Shown here: piece by piece, positions 1 to 6,336 of the stretch
Layout of the letters: the number at the start of each line of letters is the position of its first letter
How positions within the stretch are numbered: position 1 is the first letter of the stretch
Origin: Clostridia bacterium
GTDB lineage: Bacteria; Bacillota; Clostridia; Christensenellales; UBA1242
Assembly: GCA_023228225.1 (NCBI GenBank)
Contig: JALOBO010000056.1
Span: forward strand, 1 to 9,120
Direction: 5' to 3'
Length of the DNA: 9,120 nucleotides
Notes under the pieces: generated by a model
What the model saw: the letters and a program-made list of their open reading frames with translations, nothing else
The model's database searches: none
What the model was told of the DNA's origin: nothing
Made by a program: the position numbers and the translations under genes

Positions 1-1
1 C

Positions 2-979
2 AGATTGTCAAGATTCAGGGTACTTGAACTTGACGAAAATAATAACTACGTACAGAAAATATATCATATAGAAGAGAGTAAAAAATTCCTTTCAAGAGAA
101 ACAAGAAAAGAAATAGTAAAGATTGACGAAAGGATAATATATATGCACAACGAACCGATGAAGTTTATTCCATTTATAACTATTCCCGGAGACATACCCT
201 CAAAGACTATGCTTTATGATATTGCAAAACTTAATATAGGTCATTTCCAAAAATTAGTTGATTATGAATACGGAGTCCATATGACAACTCTTCCAACAAT
301 GTGGACAACAGGACACAATCCGGGTGTAGAAGATGACGGCACAAAAGAAGAGATAACAATTGGAAAAGAAACAATGTTAATGTTTCCAGAGGAAGGGGCA
401 AAAGTTGGAATATTACAATTTGCAGGAATAGGACTTACTCATAGTGAAAAAGCTATAGCAAATGCAGAAGCTCAAATAGGTTATATGTTCTCAAGTATTA
501 CTTCTAAAGATACTTCTACATCGGCTGAATCTGCTGATATACACCGTATGGGAGAGAATGCAAATCTTGCGACTTATTCAATCCGTATAAGTCAGGCAAT
601 GACTAAAGCACTTAAAATAATGTGTGACTGGTCAAACATGGACTCTTCTATTGTATCATTTGCACTTAGCACTGACTTTGACGCAAAAGACAAAGATTCC
701 AATATGGTTAACTCTCTTGCAAATCTGTTCAACACAAATCACTTACTTTCTCTTCACGACGTGTATTATGTACTTAAAAATTACAATATTATCCCGAAAG
801 ATGAAACGTATGTGGATTATCTTGTACGTCTTGATTTAGACAAGGCACCGATTACGTCTATGGAAGCAAACAGGCTTTTTAACAAATACAAAGAAACCGG
901 TAATATAGATATACCTGAATATGACATGTCTGTGAACGATGATACAAAAATTTCTAAAGGTAATGGTGTGAATGGATAG
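2..979 (+). CDS. Phage portal protein, DUF4055 family (5' end outside window)
   Basis: The portal forms the ring at the capsid vertex through which DNA is packaged and to which the neck attaches. The reading frame is open to the left edge (the first complete codon is at 2), so the TTG at 5 is probably internal and the gene is cut by the window. About 325 residues remain; DUF4055 portals are usually longer, so an N-terminal part is missing. Supporting features are the IPGDIPSKTMLYDIAKLN segment followed by an HFQ..DYEYG..H stretch, a central G.ETMLMFPEEGAKVG..QF.G.GL segment, and a helical part with an 'AEAQIGYMFSS' core. These resemble the DUF4055 portal family as I know it. The MuF-like gene follows directly with an 8-nt overlap, the usual portal-MuF pairing. 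The assignment rests on recalled family pattern and gene order. Confidence 0.8.
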   Translation, partial: RLSRFRVLELDENNNYVQKIYHIEESKKFLSRETRKEIVKIDERIIYMHNEPMKFIPFITIPGDIPSKTMLYDIAKLNIGHFQKLVDYEYGVHMTTLPTMWTTGHNPGVEDDGTKEEITIGKETMLMFPEEGAKVGILQFAGIGLTHSEKAIANAEAQIGYMFSSITSKDTSTSAESADIHRMGENANLATYSIRISQAMTKALKIMCDWSNMDSSIVSFALSTDFDAKDKDSNMVNSLANLFNTNHLLSLHDVYYVLKNYNIIPKDETYVDYLVRLDLDKAPITSMEANRLFNKYKETGNIDIPEYDMSVNDDTKISKGNGVNG

Positions 980-1856
980 ATTCGATGAATTCGCAAAACA
1001 TTATATAGATTTGGAATTCTCTGGAAATACTGTATCTGAATATATGTCAGATATGCTGAATGATATGGAAAATGATATAAATGATTACATATCAGATGAA
1101 AAATCAGTACCAACAAAAAATGCATATAATAGGATTACTGATTATATAAATAAAAGCATATCTGATTATTCAGACAAAGTAAAAGAATACATAAATAAAA
1201 TAGTAAATAAAACCATAAAGATGGAAGATAAATGGATAACTGGTATGCTTTCTGCATCCATAGCGGCAGATATTATCATTCCTAAAATTAATTTCATGCC
1301 TTTTAACGGAAAAATAACTATAGGTAAGTTTCTGGACGATGCGTTTGCTTCTATATATACATCTTATGATACAACAATAAGAACAGCATATATGTTCAAG
1401 AGTCAGTTATCATCACTTACTGATACATTGAAAAATAGAAATAACAATATAAATTCAAGAGCATCACAAACATCACAGGGAATAATACCGTCGGTAGCTA
1501 AAAACACAGACAGATATGTAATGGCAAGAGATAAATCAATTAAAATGTGGACTTGGATTTCAATGCTTGATATTGCTACCTGTATTTCATGCGGAGATTT
1601 ATCAGGAACTACATATACTGATTTATCAAATGCACCACCATGTCCTTTACATGATAGATGTAGATGTTATTTATACCCTGATAAGGCATCTCAACCGTCT
1701 TATTATGAATGGTTTGAAAAACAGGATGATAGTTATAAATATAAGATACTTGGTAAAACTAGGTATAATTTATACAAATCAGGTTCAAAAGTAAAAAATT
1801 TTGTTAATAATGGAAAAAAGTTAACACTTGAAGAAATATTTTCAAAAAAAACTTGA
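972..1856 (+). CDS. MuF-like minor head protein (phage head morphogenesis domain)
   Basis: This is a 294-aa protein of the Mu gpF / SPP1 gp7 type, a minor capsid component thought to sit inside the head near the portal. The signature is C-terminal: W..MLD.ATC.SCG.LSG, then PPCPLHDRCRC, giving C204, C207, C224, H227, C230 and C232. This spacing is typical of the PF04233 head morphogenesis domain. The N-terminal 80 residues are helical and rich in D, N, Y and K, with no recognised domain. ATG 972 is the first usable start because an in-frame TGA lies at 969-971. It overlaps the portal stop, and only a weak SD (AAAGG at 956-960) is present, so translation is probably coupled to the portal. All ten arginine codons are AGA or AGG, unlike the capsid gene. 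No extra toxin-like domain is visible at the C-terminus. Confidence 0.88.
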   Translation: MDRFDEFAKHYIDLEFSGNTVSEYMSDMLNDMENDINDYISDEKSVPTKNAYNRITDYINKSISDYSDKVKEYINKIVNKTIKMEDKWITGMLSASIAADIIIPKINFMPFNGKITIGKFLDDAFASIYTSYDTTIRTAYMFKSQLSSLTDTLKNRNNNINSRASQTSQGIIPSVAKNTDRYVMARDKSIKMWTWISMLDIATCISCGDLSGTTYTDLSNAPPCPLHDRCRCYLYPDKASQPSYYEWFEKQDDSYKYKILGKTRYNLYKSGSKVKNFVNNGKKLTLEEIFSKKT

Positions 1857-1883
1857 CACATATTTAATTAGGTGTTACTCCTA

Positions 1884-1912
1884 TTAGCAGTACAAGTATA
1901 TTTGTGTATAGT
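1884..1912 (+). promoter_or_regulatory. Possible sigma-70-type promoter for scaffold and capsid genes
   Basis: TTAGCA (1884-1889, 4 of 6 matches to TTGACA) is separated by 17 nt from TATAGT (1907-1912, 5 of 6 matches to TATAAT). Transcription would begin near 1919, just ahead of the hairpin series. In such AT-rich DNA, matches of this quality arise by chance, so this is only a candidate. A better -35 (TTGACA at 1853-1858) has no convincing -10 at 16-18 nt. Confidence 0.25.
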
Positions 1913-1920
1913 ATATTTGT
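1896..1920 (+). repeat. Perfect 10-bp direct repeat GTATATTTGT
   Basis: GTATATTTGT occurs at 1896-1905 and again at 1911-1920, separated by GTATA, giving a 15-bp period. The first copy overlaps the spacer and -10 of the candidate promoter. It could be an operator-like pair or simply a small duplication in AT-rich DNA. Confidence 0.5.
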
Positions 1921-1932
1921 ATTTTGATACAT

Positions 1933-1961
1933 GGCACAGGAGTGCTTCCGCAGGAGCGGAG
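1933..1961 (+). promoter_or_regulatory. Tandem RNA hairpins 1 and 2, both with AGGA loop
   Basis: Hairpin 1 pairs GCAC (1934-1937) with GTGC (1942-1945), plus a G-U pair at 1933/1946, around loop AGGA (1938-1941). Hairpin 2 pairs TCCGC (1947-1951) with GCGGA (1956-1960), plus a U-G pair at 1946/1961, around loop AGGA (1952-1955). The two abut and could share position 1946. Each loop is part of a CAGGAG string resembling an SD, yet no ATG, GTG or TTG lies at useful spacing after either. Confidence 0.6.
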
Positions 1962-1978
1962 TTATCAAATTATAAAAT

Positions 1979-1993
1979 CGCACATGCAGTGCG
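1979..1993 (+). promoter_or_regulatory. RNA hairpin 3 in scaffold leader (loop ATGCA)
   Basis: CGCAC (1979-1983) pairs perfectly with GTGCG (1989-1993) around ATGCA. It lies between the tandem AGGA-loop hairpins and the SD hairpin and lacks the AGGA loop, so it may play a structural or spacing role. Confidence 0.5.
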
Positions 1994-1994
1994 T

Positions 1995-2008
1995 ATTGCA
2001 GGAGCAAT
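1995..2008 (+). promoter_or_regulatory. RNA hairpin 4: AGGA loop holding the scaffold gene SD
   Basis: ATTGC (1995-1999) pairs perfectly with GCAAT (2004-2008) around loop AGGA (2000-2003). AGGAG (2000-2004) is the only plausible SD for ATG 2010, at 5-nt spacing. The SD is therefore displayed in a small loop with its last G base-paired, one nucleotide from the start codon. A protein binding this loop would block initiation. Confidence 0.6.
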
Positions 2009-2009
2009 T

Positions 2010-2753
2010 ATGAAAATTGAGGATTTGAATGGTATCAAACCGGAAGGTTTGGAAGATGATGTCTGGTCAAAACTTGCTGAGTCATTTGTAGCTGCCAATG
2101 AAGCTGATGTTCTTAAATTGAAAACCAACGAAGTGGCACTTAAAAAAGAAAAAGAGGACTGGGCTACAAAATACAAAGACATTGCAGAAAAGTATGGTTC
2201 TACTTCAGGAGAAGTTGAACAGCTTAAAAAACAGCTTGAGGAAAAAAACCCTGAAAAGATAAAGGAATTTTATACATCAGAGATTGATAAAACCAAAAAG
2301 CAGTATGAAGGTGCCGTAAGCGAACGGGACAAAACCATTAATGACTATAAGTCACAGATAGACAATCTGTCTAAGTTCAAACATGCGGTACAGGTTAACA
2401 ATGTTTTTGACGAAGCGGCAAAAGACAAGAATATTGATACTTCTGCTTATTCATTTCTTCGTTCTACCGTTGTAGGAAAAGATGGTGAGAATTTTTCGGC
2501 AACGAATATTGACGGTAAAGATGTTTATATGAGTGGCAATGGCAAGACTATTGACCTTGCACTCAAAGAGTTCCTTGATACACCAACCGGAAAGCGGTTC
2601 CTTGTATCTGGAAATTCAGGTGGTGGTGGGAATGGCGGTAAAGGCGGTTCTGCCGGTAATGGATTGACTCATGAAGAATGGTCAAAAAAGAGTCCGTCAG
2701 AAAAGGCTAAATACTCCAGTGAACATCACGGAAACCTGCAATTTGTTGATTAA
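2010..2753 (+). CDS. Putative capsid scaffolding protein
   Basis: This 247-aa protein sits just upstream of the major capsid gene, where scaffold genes usually lie. Scaffolds direct coat assembly inside the procapsid and then leave. Residues about 30-125 are very rich in K, E, D and Q and look coiled-coil. Residues 125-200 form a mixed segment ending KRFLVSG. A glycine-rich linker follows (about 201-218), then a short basic helical tail (HEEWSKKSPSEKAKY) that could be a coat-binding helix, as in P22 scaffold; that comparison is by layout only. I chose ATG 2010 rather than GTG 1872 because AGGAG lies 5 nt upstream and the acidic N-terminus MKIEDLNGIKPEG looks natural. A separate protease gene or domain is not visible. 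Position and composition are the evidence, not a firm family match. Confidence 0.72.
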   Translation: MKIEDLNGIKPEGLEDDVWSKLAESFVAANEADVLKLKTNEVALKKEKEDWATKYKDIAEKYGSTSGEVEQLKKQLEEKNPEKIKEFYTSEIDKTKKQYEGAVSERDKTINDYKSQIDNLSKFKHAVQVNNVFDEAAKDKNIDTSAYSFLRSTVVGKDGENFSATNIDGKDVYMSGNGKTIDLALKEFLDTPTGKRFLVSGNSGGGGNGGKGGSAGNGLTHEEWSKKSPSEKAKYSSEHHGNLQFVD

Positions 2754-2773
2754 CAATTATTGGAGGATTTATT

Positions 2774-3940
2774 ATGGGAGTACTTGACGATTACATTGGA
2801 CATGCTTGGGAAGCGGTAGAAAATCTTTCCCGTGAAACTGTTGGATTTATACCTGCTGCTTATAAAAGCACAAGCGCGGATAAAGTAAAATTCGGACAGG
2901 AAATACAGATTCCGTATGGAATTGTAGGCGATATGGTTGATACGCCTATTGGATTTGCCGTACCTACTGCACAGACAAATACTGATTCACTTGGATATGT
3001 ATCTCTTGTTATAAACAAACGGAAGACAGTACCTATTGATATTGACGGAGAAGATGAAAAAGGACTTATGTCTACTGGAACAGAGGCTGACGTACGTCGC
3101 GACCAGTTTTCAGAGGCTTTTAGAAAAATTGCAAACGCGATGGAAGCTGACCTTGCTTCTGCTGGTACTCTTGGGGCTTCCCGTGCGGTAGGTACGGCTG
3201 GCACATCTCCGTTCAACACAGCAGGTGATTTTACGACATTTGCTCTTGCACAGGATGTTCTTGACCATAACGGAGCTTCACCTTCTGACCGTGTAATGAT
3301 TCTTTCTACTGCTGCAAAGACAGACCTTGTTGGAAAGCAGGGAACGGTGTTTAATGCCAATCAGTACGGAAGTGCAGATGCCCGTATGTGGGGAGTTATC
3401 AATGAGAATATGTACGGGTTTACAGTTCGTTCTTCTTATGGACTTACCAAACATACGGCAGGAACAGGAACGGCTTACGTACTGGCTGCTGCTGTTGTAG
3501 GAGCTGATACCGGAGACGCAGATACAGACCTTTCTCTTGGTACTGGTTCTGGTACTATTCTTGCAGGAGACTATGTAACACTTGATGGTGATACCAATAA
3601 GTATATAGTTGGTACAGGAATCGCAGCACCGGGGACTGCATCTATTAATGCACCGGGTGTAAGACAGAGTGCGGCCATCAGTACGGCGCTTACGGTTGGA
3701 AGCGCATATACTCCGTCTATAGGATTCCAGAAAAACGCAATTGTTCTTGCGACACGCACTCCGTTCTATCCGAACGCAGGTGATGGTGCCCTTGGACGCG
3801 AGTATGTGACTGACCCTGTTTCAGGCATCACGTTTGAAATTGCAATGTATCCGGGACAGCGCAAGACGCAGATTCAGGTATCGGCATGTTGGGGTGTTAA
3901 AGTTGTAAACCCCAGACACGTTGTAACAATGCTTGGTTGA
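2774..3940 (+). CDS. Major capsid protein, P22 gp5-like (HK97 fold)
   Basis: This 388-aa protein would form the head shell. It resembles the P22 coat protein family (PF11651). The N-terminal arm (residues 1-40) leads into a GQEIQIPYG strand, and an 'RRDQFSEAFRKIANAMEADLA' spine-like helix covers about 108-128. A TVRSSYGL segment (217-224) precedes an inserted beta-rich domain with AGDYVTLDG (264-272). The C-terminal GFQKNAIVLATRTPFYP (317-333) and ITFEIAMYPGQRKTQIQVSACWGVKVVNP complete the fold. Family members vary in the inserted domain, and this protein is somewhat shorter than P22 gp5. GGAGG at 2762-2766 gives a 7-nt spacer to ATG 2774. Arginine codons are mostly CGT or CGC (10 of 14), unlike the AGA/AGG-only MuF-like gene upstream, which fits high expression. 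A terminator-like hairpin follows immediately. Confidence 0.88.
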   Translation: MGVLDDYIGHAWEAVENLSRETVGFIPAAYKSTSADKVKFGQEIQIPYGIVGDMVDTPIGFAVPTAQTNTDSLGYVSLVINKRKTVPIDIDGEDEKGLMSTGTEADVRRDQFSEAFRKIANAMEADLASAGTLGASRAVGTAGTSPFNTAGDFTTFALAQDVLDHNGASPSDRVMILSTAAKTDLVGKQGTVFNANQYGSADARMWGVINENMYGFTVRSSYGLTKHTAGTGTAYVLAAAVVGADTGDADTDLSLGTGSGTILAGDYVTLDGDTNKYIVGTGIAAPGTASINAPGVRQSAAISTALTVGSAYTPSIGFQKNAIVLATRTPFYPNAGDGALGREYVTDPVSGITFEIAMYPGQRKTQIQVSACWGVKVVNPRHVVTMLG

Positions 3941-3947
3941 TTTATAT

Positions 3948-3974
3948 CCGGGGGATAATTCCCCCGGAGTTTTT
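3948..3974 (+). terminator. Intrinsic terminator-like hairpin after the capsid gene
   Basis: CCGGGGG (3948-3954) pairs perfectly with CCCCCGG (3961-3967). The stem extends by T3947-A3968 outside and A3955-T3960 inside, leaving loop TAAT. Five T residues (3970-3974) follow after a 2-nt gap. It begins 8 nt after the capsid stop. Since neck and tail genes follow with no clear new promoter, it probably stops only part of transcription and protects the 3' end of capsid mRNA. Confidence 0.75.
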
Positions 3975-3986
3975 GGAGGAATTATT

Positions 3987-4262
3987 TTGGAAAATGTAAT
4001 TAAATATGTTACAATGACAAGATTTGCACCGGAGCGTCCAAAAGCTCCTACTTCTTATACAGTTCAGGAATGCGACATTGATAAAATGAAAGCAAGAGGA
4101 TGGATTGTAAAAGAAGAAAGCAAAGAACCTGTAAAAACAGAAATACAGGATGAAAAAACAGATGAAAATGTTCCTGTTGAAAACAAAGAAGGAACACCTG
4201 CTGAACCTGTTGCAAATAAACGCGGAAGAAAACCTAAAGCAGACAATCAGGAAGAGAATTAA
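3987..4262 (+). CDS. Small head-region protein with charged, disordered tail
   Basis: This 91-aa protein lies between the capsid and adaptor genes and I do not recognise its family with confidence. The N-terminal 40 residues look folded (VIKYVTMTRFAPERP, then CDIDKMKARGWIV). The remainder is a low-complexity tail rich in K, E and P ending KRGRKPKADNQEEN, which includes an AT-hook-like RGRKPK. Small genes at this position in other phages often encode decoration or capsid-accessory proteins; that is inference. I chose TTG 3987 because GGAGG (3975-3979) stands 7 nt before it, the same arrangement as at TTG 5896. An upstream start would run through the terminator stem, and in-frame ATG 4014 has no SD. 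The SD begins directly after the terminator's T-run. Confidence 0.68.
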   Translation: MENVIKYVTMTRFAPERPKAPTSYTVQECDIDKMKARGWIVKEESKEPVKTEIQDEKTDENVPVENKEGTPAEPVANKRGRKPKADNQEEN

Positions 4263-4267
4263 AAGAT

Positions 4268-4807
4268 ATGGCTGATATTGAATTTATCGTTGAAAACGGT
4301 ACAAATGTGGCAAATGCAAACAGTTATGTGACTCTGGCATATTTTAATACTTATTGTACTATTCACGGTTATGATGTATCAGCTCTTTCTGACGAAAACA
4401 AAAAAGTTCTTTTAATAAAAGGGACTGAATTTGTAGATAACTTTTTTTTATGGAAAGGTACAAAGAAATATACAGACCAGACGCTATCATTTCCGAGAAA
4501 TGGAATATTTGATAAAAACAGGGAAGAAATTACAGGTATACCGGAAGGATTGAAAAAGGCTGTTTGTGAAGCATCTTTTATTGCAAAGTCAAAGAGTTTG
4601 TGGAACACAAAAAGCAGGAAAGGCGACATTGCCAAAGAGTCGGTTTCTGAAGCTGTATCGGTAGCATATTTTCAGAACGAAGATTATAAAGTAAACAGCG
4701 CAGGAACTACCTATACATCTGTATACGAATCTGTAAATATACTTTTAAGAGGTTTGTACAAGACAAGTGATACCGGAATATGCGTACCGGTAAGATGGAG
4801 TGACTGA
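4268..4807 (+). CDS. Head-tail adaptor, 'DnaT-like' phage family
   Basis: This 179-aa protein matches the pattern of a phage family often labelled 'DnaT-like ssDNA-binding', although its place among neck genes argues for a connector (adaptor) ring docking below the portal. Visible hallmarks are an N-terminal VENGTNVANANSYVTL (8-23) and a helix with a terminal aromatic-rich part leading to WKGTK (62-66). The SFPRNGIFD motif (74-82) and the helical PEGLKKAVCEASFIAK region follow. The C-terminus VNILLRGL is also typical. The start at ATG 4268 has a weak, distant SD-like AGGAAGAG (4249-4256), 5 nt after the preceding stop, suggesting coupling. Its stop overlaps the next start by one base (TGATG). 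The family resemblance is recalled, not searched. Confidence 0.78.
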   Translation: MADIEFIVENGTNVANANSYVTLAYFNTYCTIHGYDVSALSDENKKVLLIKGTEFVDNFFLWKGTKKYTDQTLSFPRNGIFDKNREEITGIPEGLKKAVCEASFIAKSKSLWNTKSRKGDIAKESVSEAVSVAYFQNEDYKVNSAGTTYTSVYESVNILLRGLYKTSDTGICVPVRWSD

Positions 4808-5181
4808 TGGATTATGAAGATTTTTATGAAACAGCTTTAGACCTCATAGAAGAATATGGCAATGACTGTACTATACTTCACCCTGATGGTACTTATACGA
4901 CTAACTCAAAAGGTATAAAGACACAGAACATCGCAAATATATTATGTAAAGCTGTAAAAACAAATTATACAGCAGAAGATATAGGGAATTCGGGCAACCT
5001 GATTCAGGCGGGTGATGTAAAACTTGTTATCAGTTCTTCTTTTGAGCCTACTGAATCTACTGACCATGTTTTATATGGGTCAGACAAGTTTACAATAATA
5101 AGAAAGAATAAAGTACAGCCTGACGGAGTTACAACCATAGTATATATACTTCAGGGAAGGAAGATTGCAAATGCCAGCTAA
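4807..5181 (+). CDS. Probable head-closure (neck) protein
   Basis: This 124-aa protein begins with a short acidic helix (MDYEDFYETALDLIEEYG) followed by a beta-rich body: CTILHPDGTY, then NILCKAVKTNYTAE, then DVKLVISSSF, and a final TTIVYILQGRK strand. This layout is typical of small neck proteins between the adaptor and gp10-like genes (HK97 gp9 / SPP1 gp16 type), which plug the connector after packaging. GGAG at 4797-4800 gives a 6-nt spacer to ATG 4807, and the ATG shares its A with the preceding TGA. Position and general fold pattern support the call; primary-sequence motifs are weak. Confidence 0.65.
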   Translation: MDYEDFYETALDLIEEYGNDCTILHPDGTYTTNSKGIKTQNIANILCKAVKTNYTAEDIGNSGNLIQAGDVKLVISSSFEPTESTDHVLYGSDKFTIIRKNKVQPDGVTTIVYILQGRKIANAS

Positions 5182-5899
5182 TATCAAATTTACTGCAAAA
5201 GTGCATGGTAAACCTTCTTCGGTATCAGATAAAAATGTAACAGGTGTATTTGACGATATTACTTATGAAGCGCTGGGAATGGGAGTTTATAAAATTGGAA
5301 AAACTGCAAGACAGAGAAATATTTATCTTGCTTCTATATTTTTTCAGAGAGTTGTTTCAAGAACGCCTTTGGATGAAGACTATATAAAATATGACGGGCA
5401 GGAACATAAGAAAGATGATGATGTTGTAAGGGAATGCTGGTATCTTGAATATAACGGTAAAAGAATATATTCAAAAGAAATAGGCATGGACTTGTTTGAA
5501 GATATAGGAAATAAAGAAAGCACTGAAAGTGTTAAATCTGCACTGGATAGTTTCTTTCCTTCGGGGAAAGTTCCAAGACAGATAAAAATATATAATGACA
5601 ATGAACGTATGTCATGGCTTGAGTATGGTATTTATGATGCGGACTCTAAAGGAATATCATATAGTAAAACAGGAAGACCACACGGAATAGAAGATGGTTT
5701 TTCTATACAGGCACCGGCAGGAATGCTTAGAATAACGATGGCAGAGGTTGGAGAAATAGCAGGAGAATCAAGTCACAAGGCTGCATGGACTATAAGACAG
5801 ACACGTGATTATCCAAATGCAGAAAGGCTTGTTAAACTTGGTAAATATGTGTCTGGTACAAAAAAAATAGATATAGGAAAGGTGGAGGATTTATTTTGA
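5171..5899 (+). CDS. HK97 gp10-like tail-completion (neck) protein
   Basis: This 242-aa protein contains the motif FFQRVVSRTPLDEDYI (residues 58-73), close to the 'TPVDTG' element of HK97 gp10-like proteins that join the neck to the tail. It is longer than usual members. Extra sequence includes an aromatic strand region (ECWYLEYNGKRIY) and a C-terminal glycine-rich stretch (RPHGIEDGF.IQAPAGMLRITMAEVG). I chose ATG 5171, with purine-rich AAGGAAG at 5157-5163 upstream; in-frame TTG 5165 is an alternative adding two residues. It overlaps the preceding gene by 11 nt and its stop overlaps the next TTG start, so translation is likely coupled. The gp10 call rests on the motif and on position before the tail terminator. 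Confidence 0.62.
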   Translation: MPANIKFTAKVHGKPSSVSDKNVTGVFDDITYEALGMGVYKIGKTARQRNIYLASIFFQRVVSRTPLDEDYIKYDGQEHKKDDDVVRECWYLEYNGKRIYSKEIGMDLFEDIGNKESTESVKSALDSFFPSGKVPRQIKIYNDNERMSWLEYGIYDADSKGISYSKTGRPHGIEDGFSIQAPAGMLRITMAEVGEIAGESSHKAAWTIRQTRDYPNAERLVKLGKYVSGTKKIDIGKVEDLF

Positions 5900-6324
5900 A
5901 CGACAGCGATGCAGAAAATGAACTTATGACAGCAGTTAATAATATCTCATTTTCTGATTATGGATTTCCTGTAGTATATCAGACACAGACGCTAAACAGA
6001 ACAGACAAATATATAGAAGTTAAGTTTATACGGAAAGGAAGCGAAAAAAAAGAGTTAGGCAGGGATGGATTTAATAAATGGTCGGGAATTATGCAGCTTA
6101 ACATATGTGTAGTTTCAAGTGACTCGGTAGATTCTGATGAATCAATGGCTACAAATGATAACATAAACGTAATTTATAATAAAATATATGATACATTTAA
6201 GGGTGGAACCTATATAAATGGAGTAAGGATTGTCAGGACATATAGAAATACAGGTGGTAAAATAAACGATGATACTTTTGCCGTACCTGTATCTGTTGAA
6301 TGGAATGCTTTTATGGAAAATTAA
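5896..6324 (+). CDS. Tail terminator-like protein (DUF4128 type)
   Basis: This 142-aa protein resembles the DUF4128 family, small phage proteins thought to cap the tail tube at the head-proximal end and fix tail length. The pattern is an N-terminal helix (ENELMTAVNNI), then FPVVYQTQ, a YIEVKFIR strand, and a central strand with GIMQLNICV. A helix (NDNINVIYNKIYDTF) and a final strand pair ending VSVEWNAF complete it. It starts at TTG 5896, with GGAGG (5884-5888) exactly 7 nt upstream; no in-frame ATG lies nearby. The TTG overlaps the previous TGA by three bases including the shared TG. It stands directly before the tail tube gene, the usual position. Confidence 0.7.
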   Translation: MNDSDAENELMTAVNNISFSDYGFPVVYQTQTLNRTDKYIEVKFIRKGSEKKELGRDGFNKWSGIMQLNICVVSSDSVDSDESMATNDNINVIYNKIYDTFKGGTYINGVRIVRTYRNTGGKINDDTFAVPVSVEWNAFMEN

Positions 6325-6336
6325 CGGAGGATTATT

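Larger units (their letters stand above)
1857..2009 (+). promoter_or_regulatory. Structured leader of the scaffold gene
   Basis: This 153-nt gap is the largest in an otherwise compact cluster. It holds a bulged inverted repeat (1865-1886), a perfect 10-bp direct repeat GTATATTTGT (1896-1905 and 1911-1920), a short GTAT/ATAC hairpin (1919-1930) and four further hairpins (1933-2008). Three of those hairpins have the loop AGGA. The scaffold reading frame runs through without a stop from GTG 1872, but that start has no SD, and the encoded segment is hydrophobic then irregular and does not resemble a scaffold. I therefore read the region as an RNA leader rather than coding sequence. Its function is unknown; translational control of the scaffold gene is an inference. 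Confidence 0.55.

Noticed and set aside
624..839. Plus-strand frame within the portal gene (71 codons)
   Set aside because: Out-of-frame shadow of the portal, no SD and no recognisable protein character.
1636..1655. CATGT/ACATG hairpin within the MuF-like gene
   Set aside because: A 5-bp stem inside the conserved Cys/His coding motif; expected by chance and constrained by the protein.
1853..1858. TTGACA as a -35 box at the MuF gene end
   Set aside because: Perfect -35 match, but sequences 16-18 nt downstream (around TACTCC) are poor -10 elements.
1872..2009. N-terminal extension of the scaffold protein from GTG 1872
   Set aside because: No SD before GTG 1872, the predicted segment is hydrophobic and irregular, and ATG 2010 has AGGAG at 5 nt. 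The DNA is better explained as a hairpin-rich leader.
2860..3360. Minus-strand open frame inside the capsid gene (166 codons)
   Set aside because: Mirror of a well-supported coding frame, with no SD or neighbours on that strand; shadow of codon bias.
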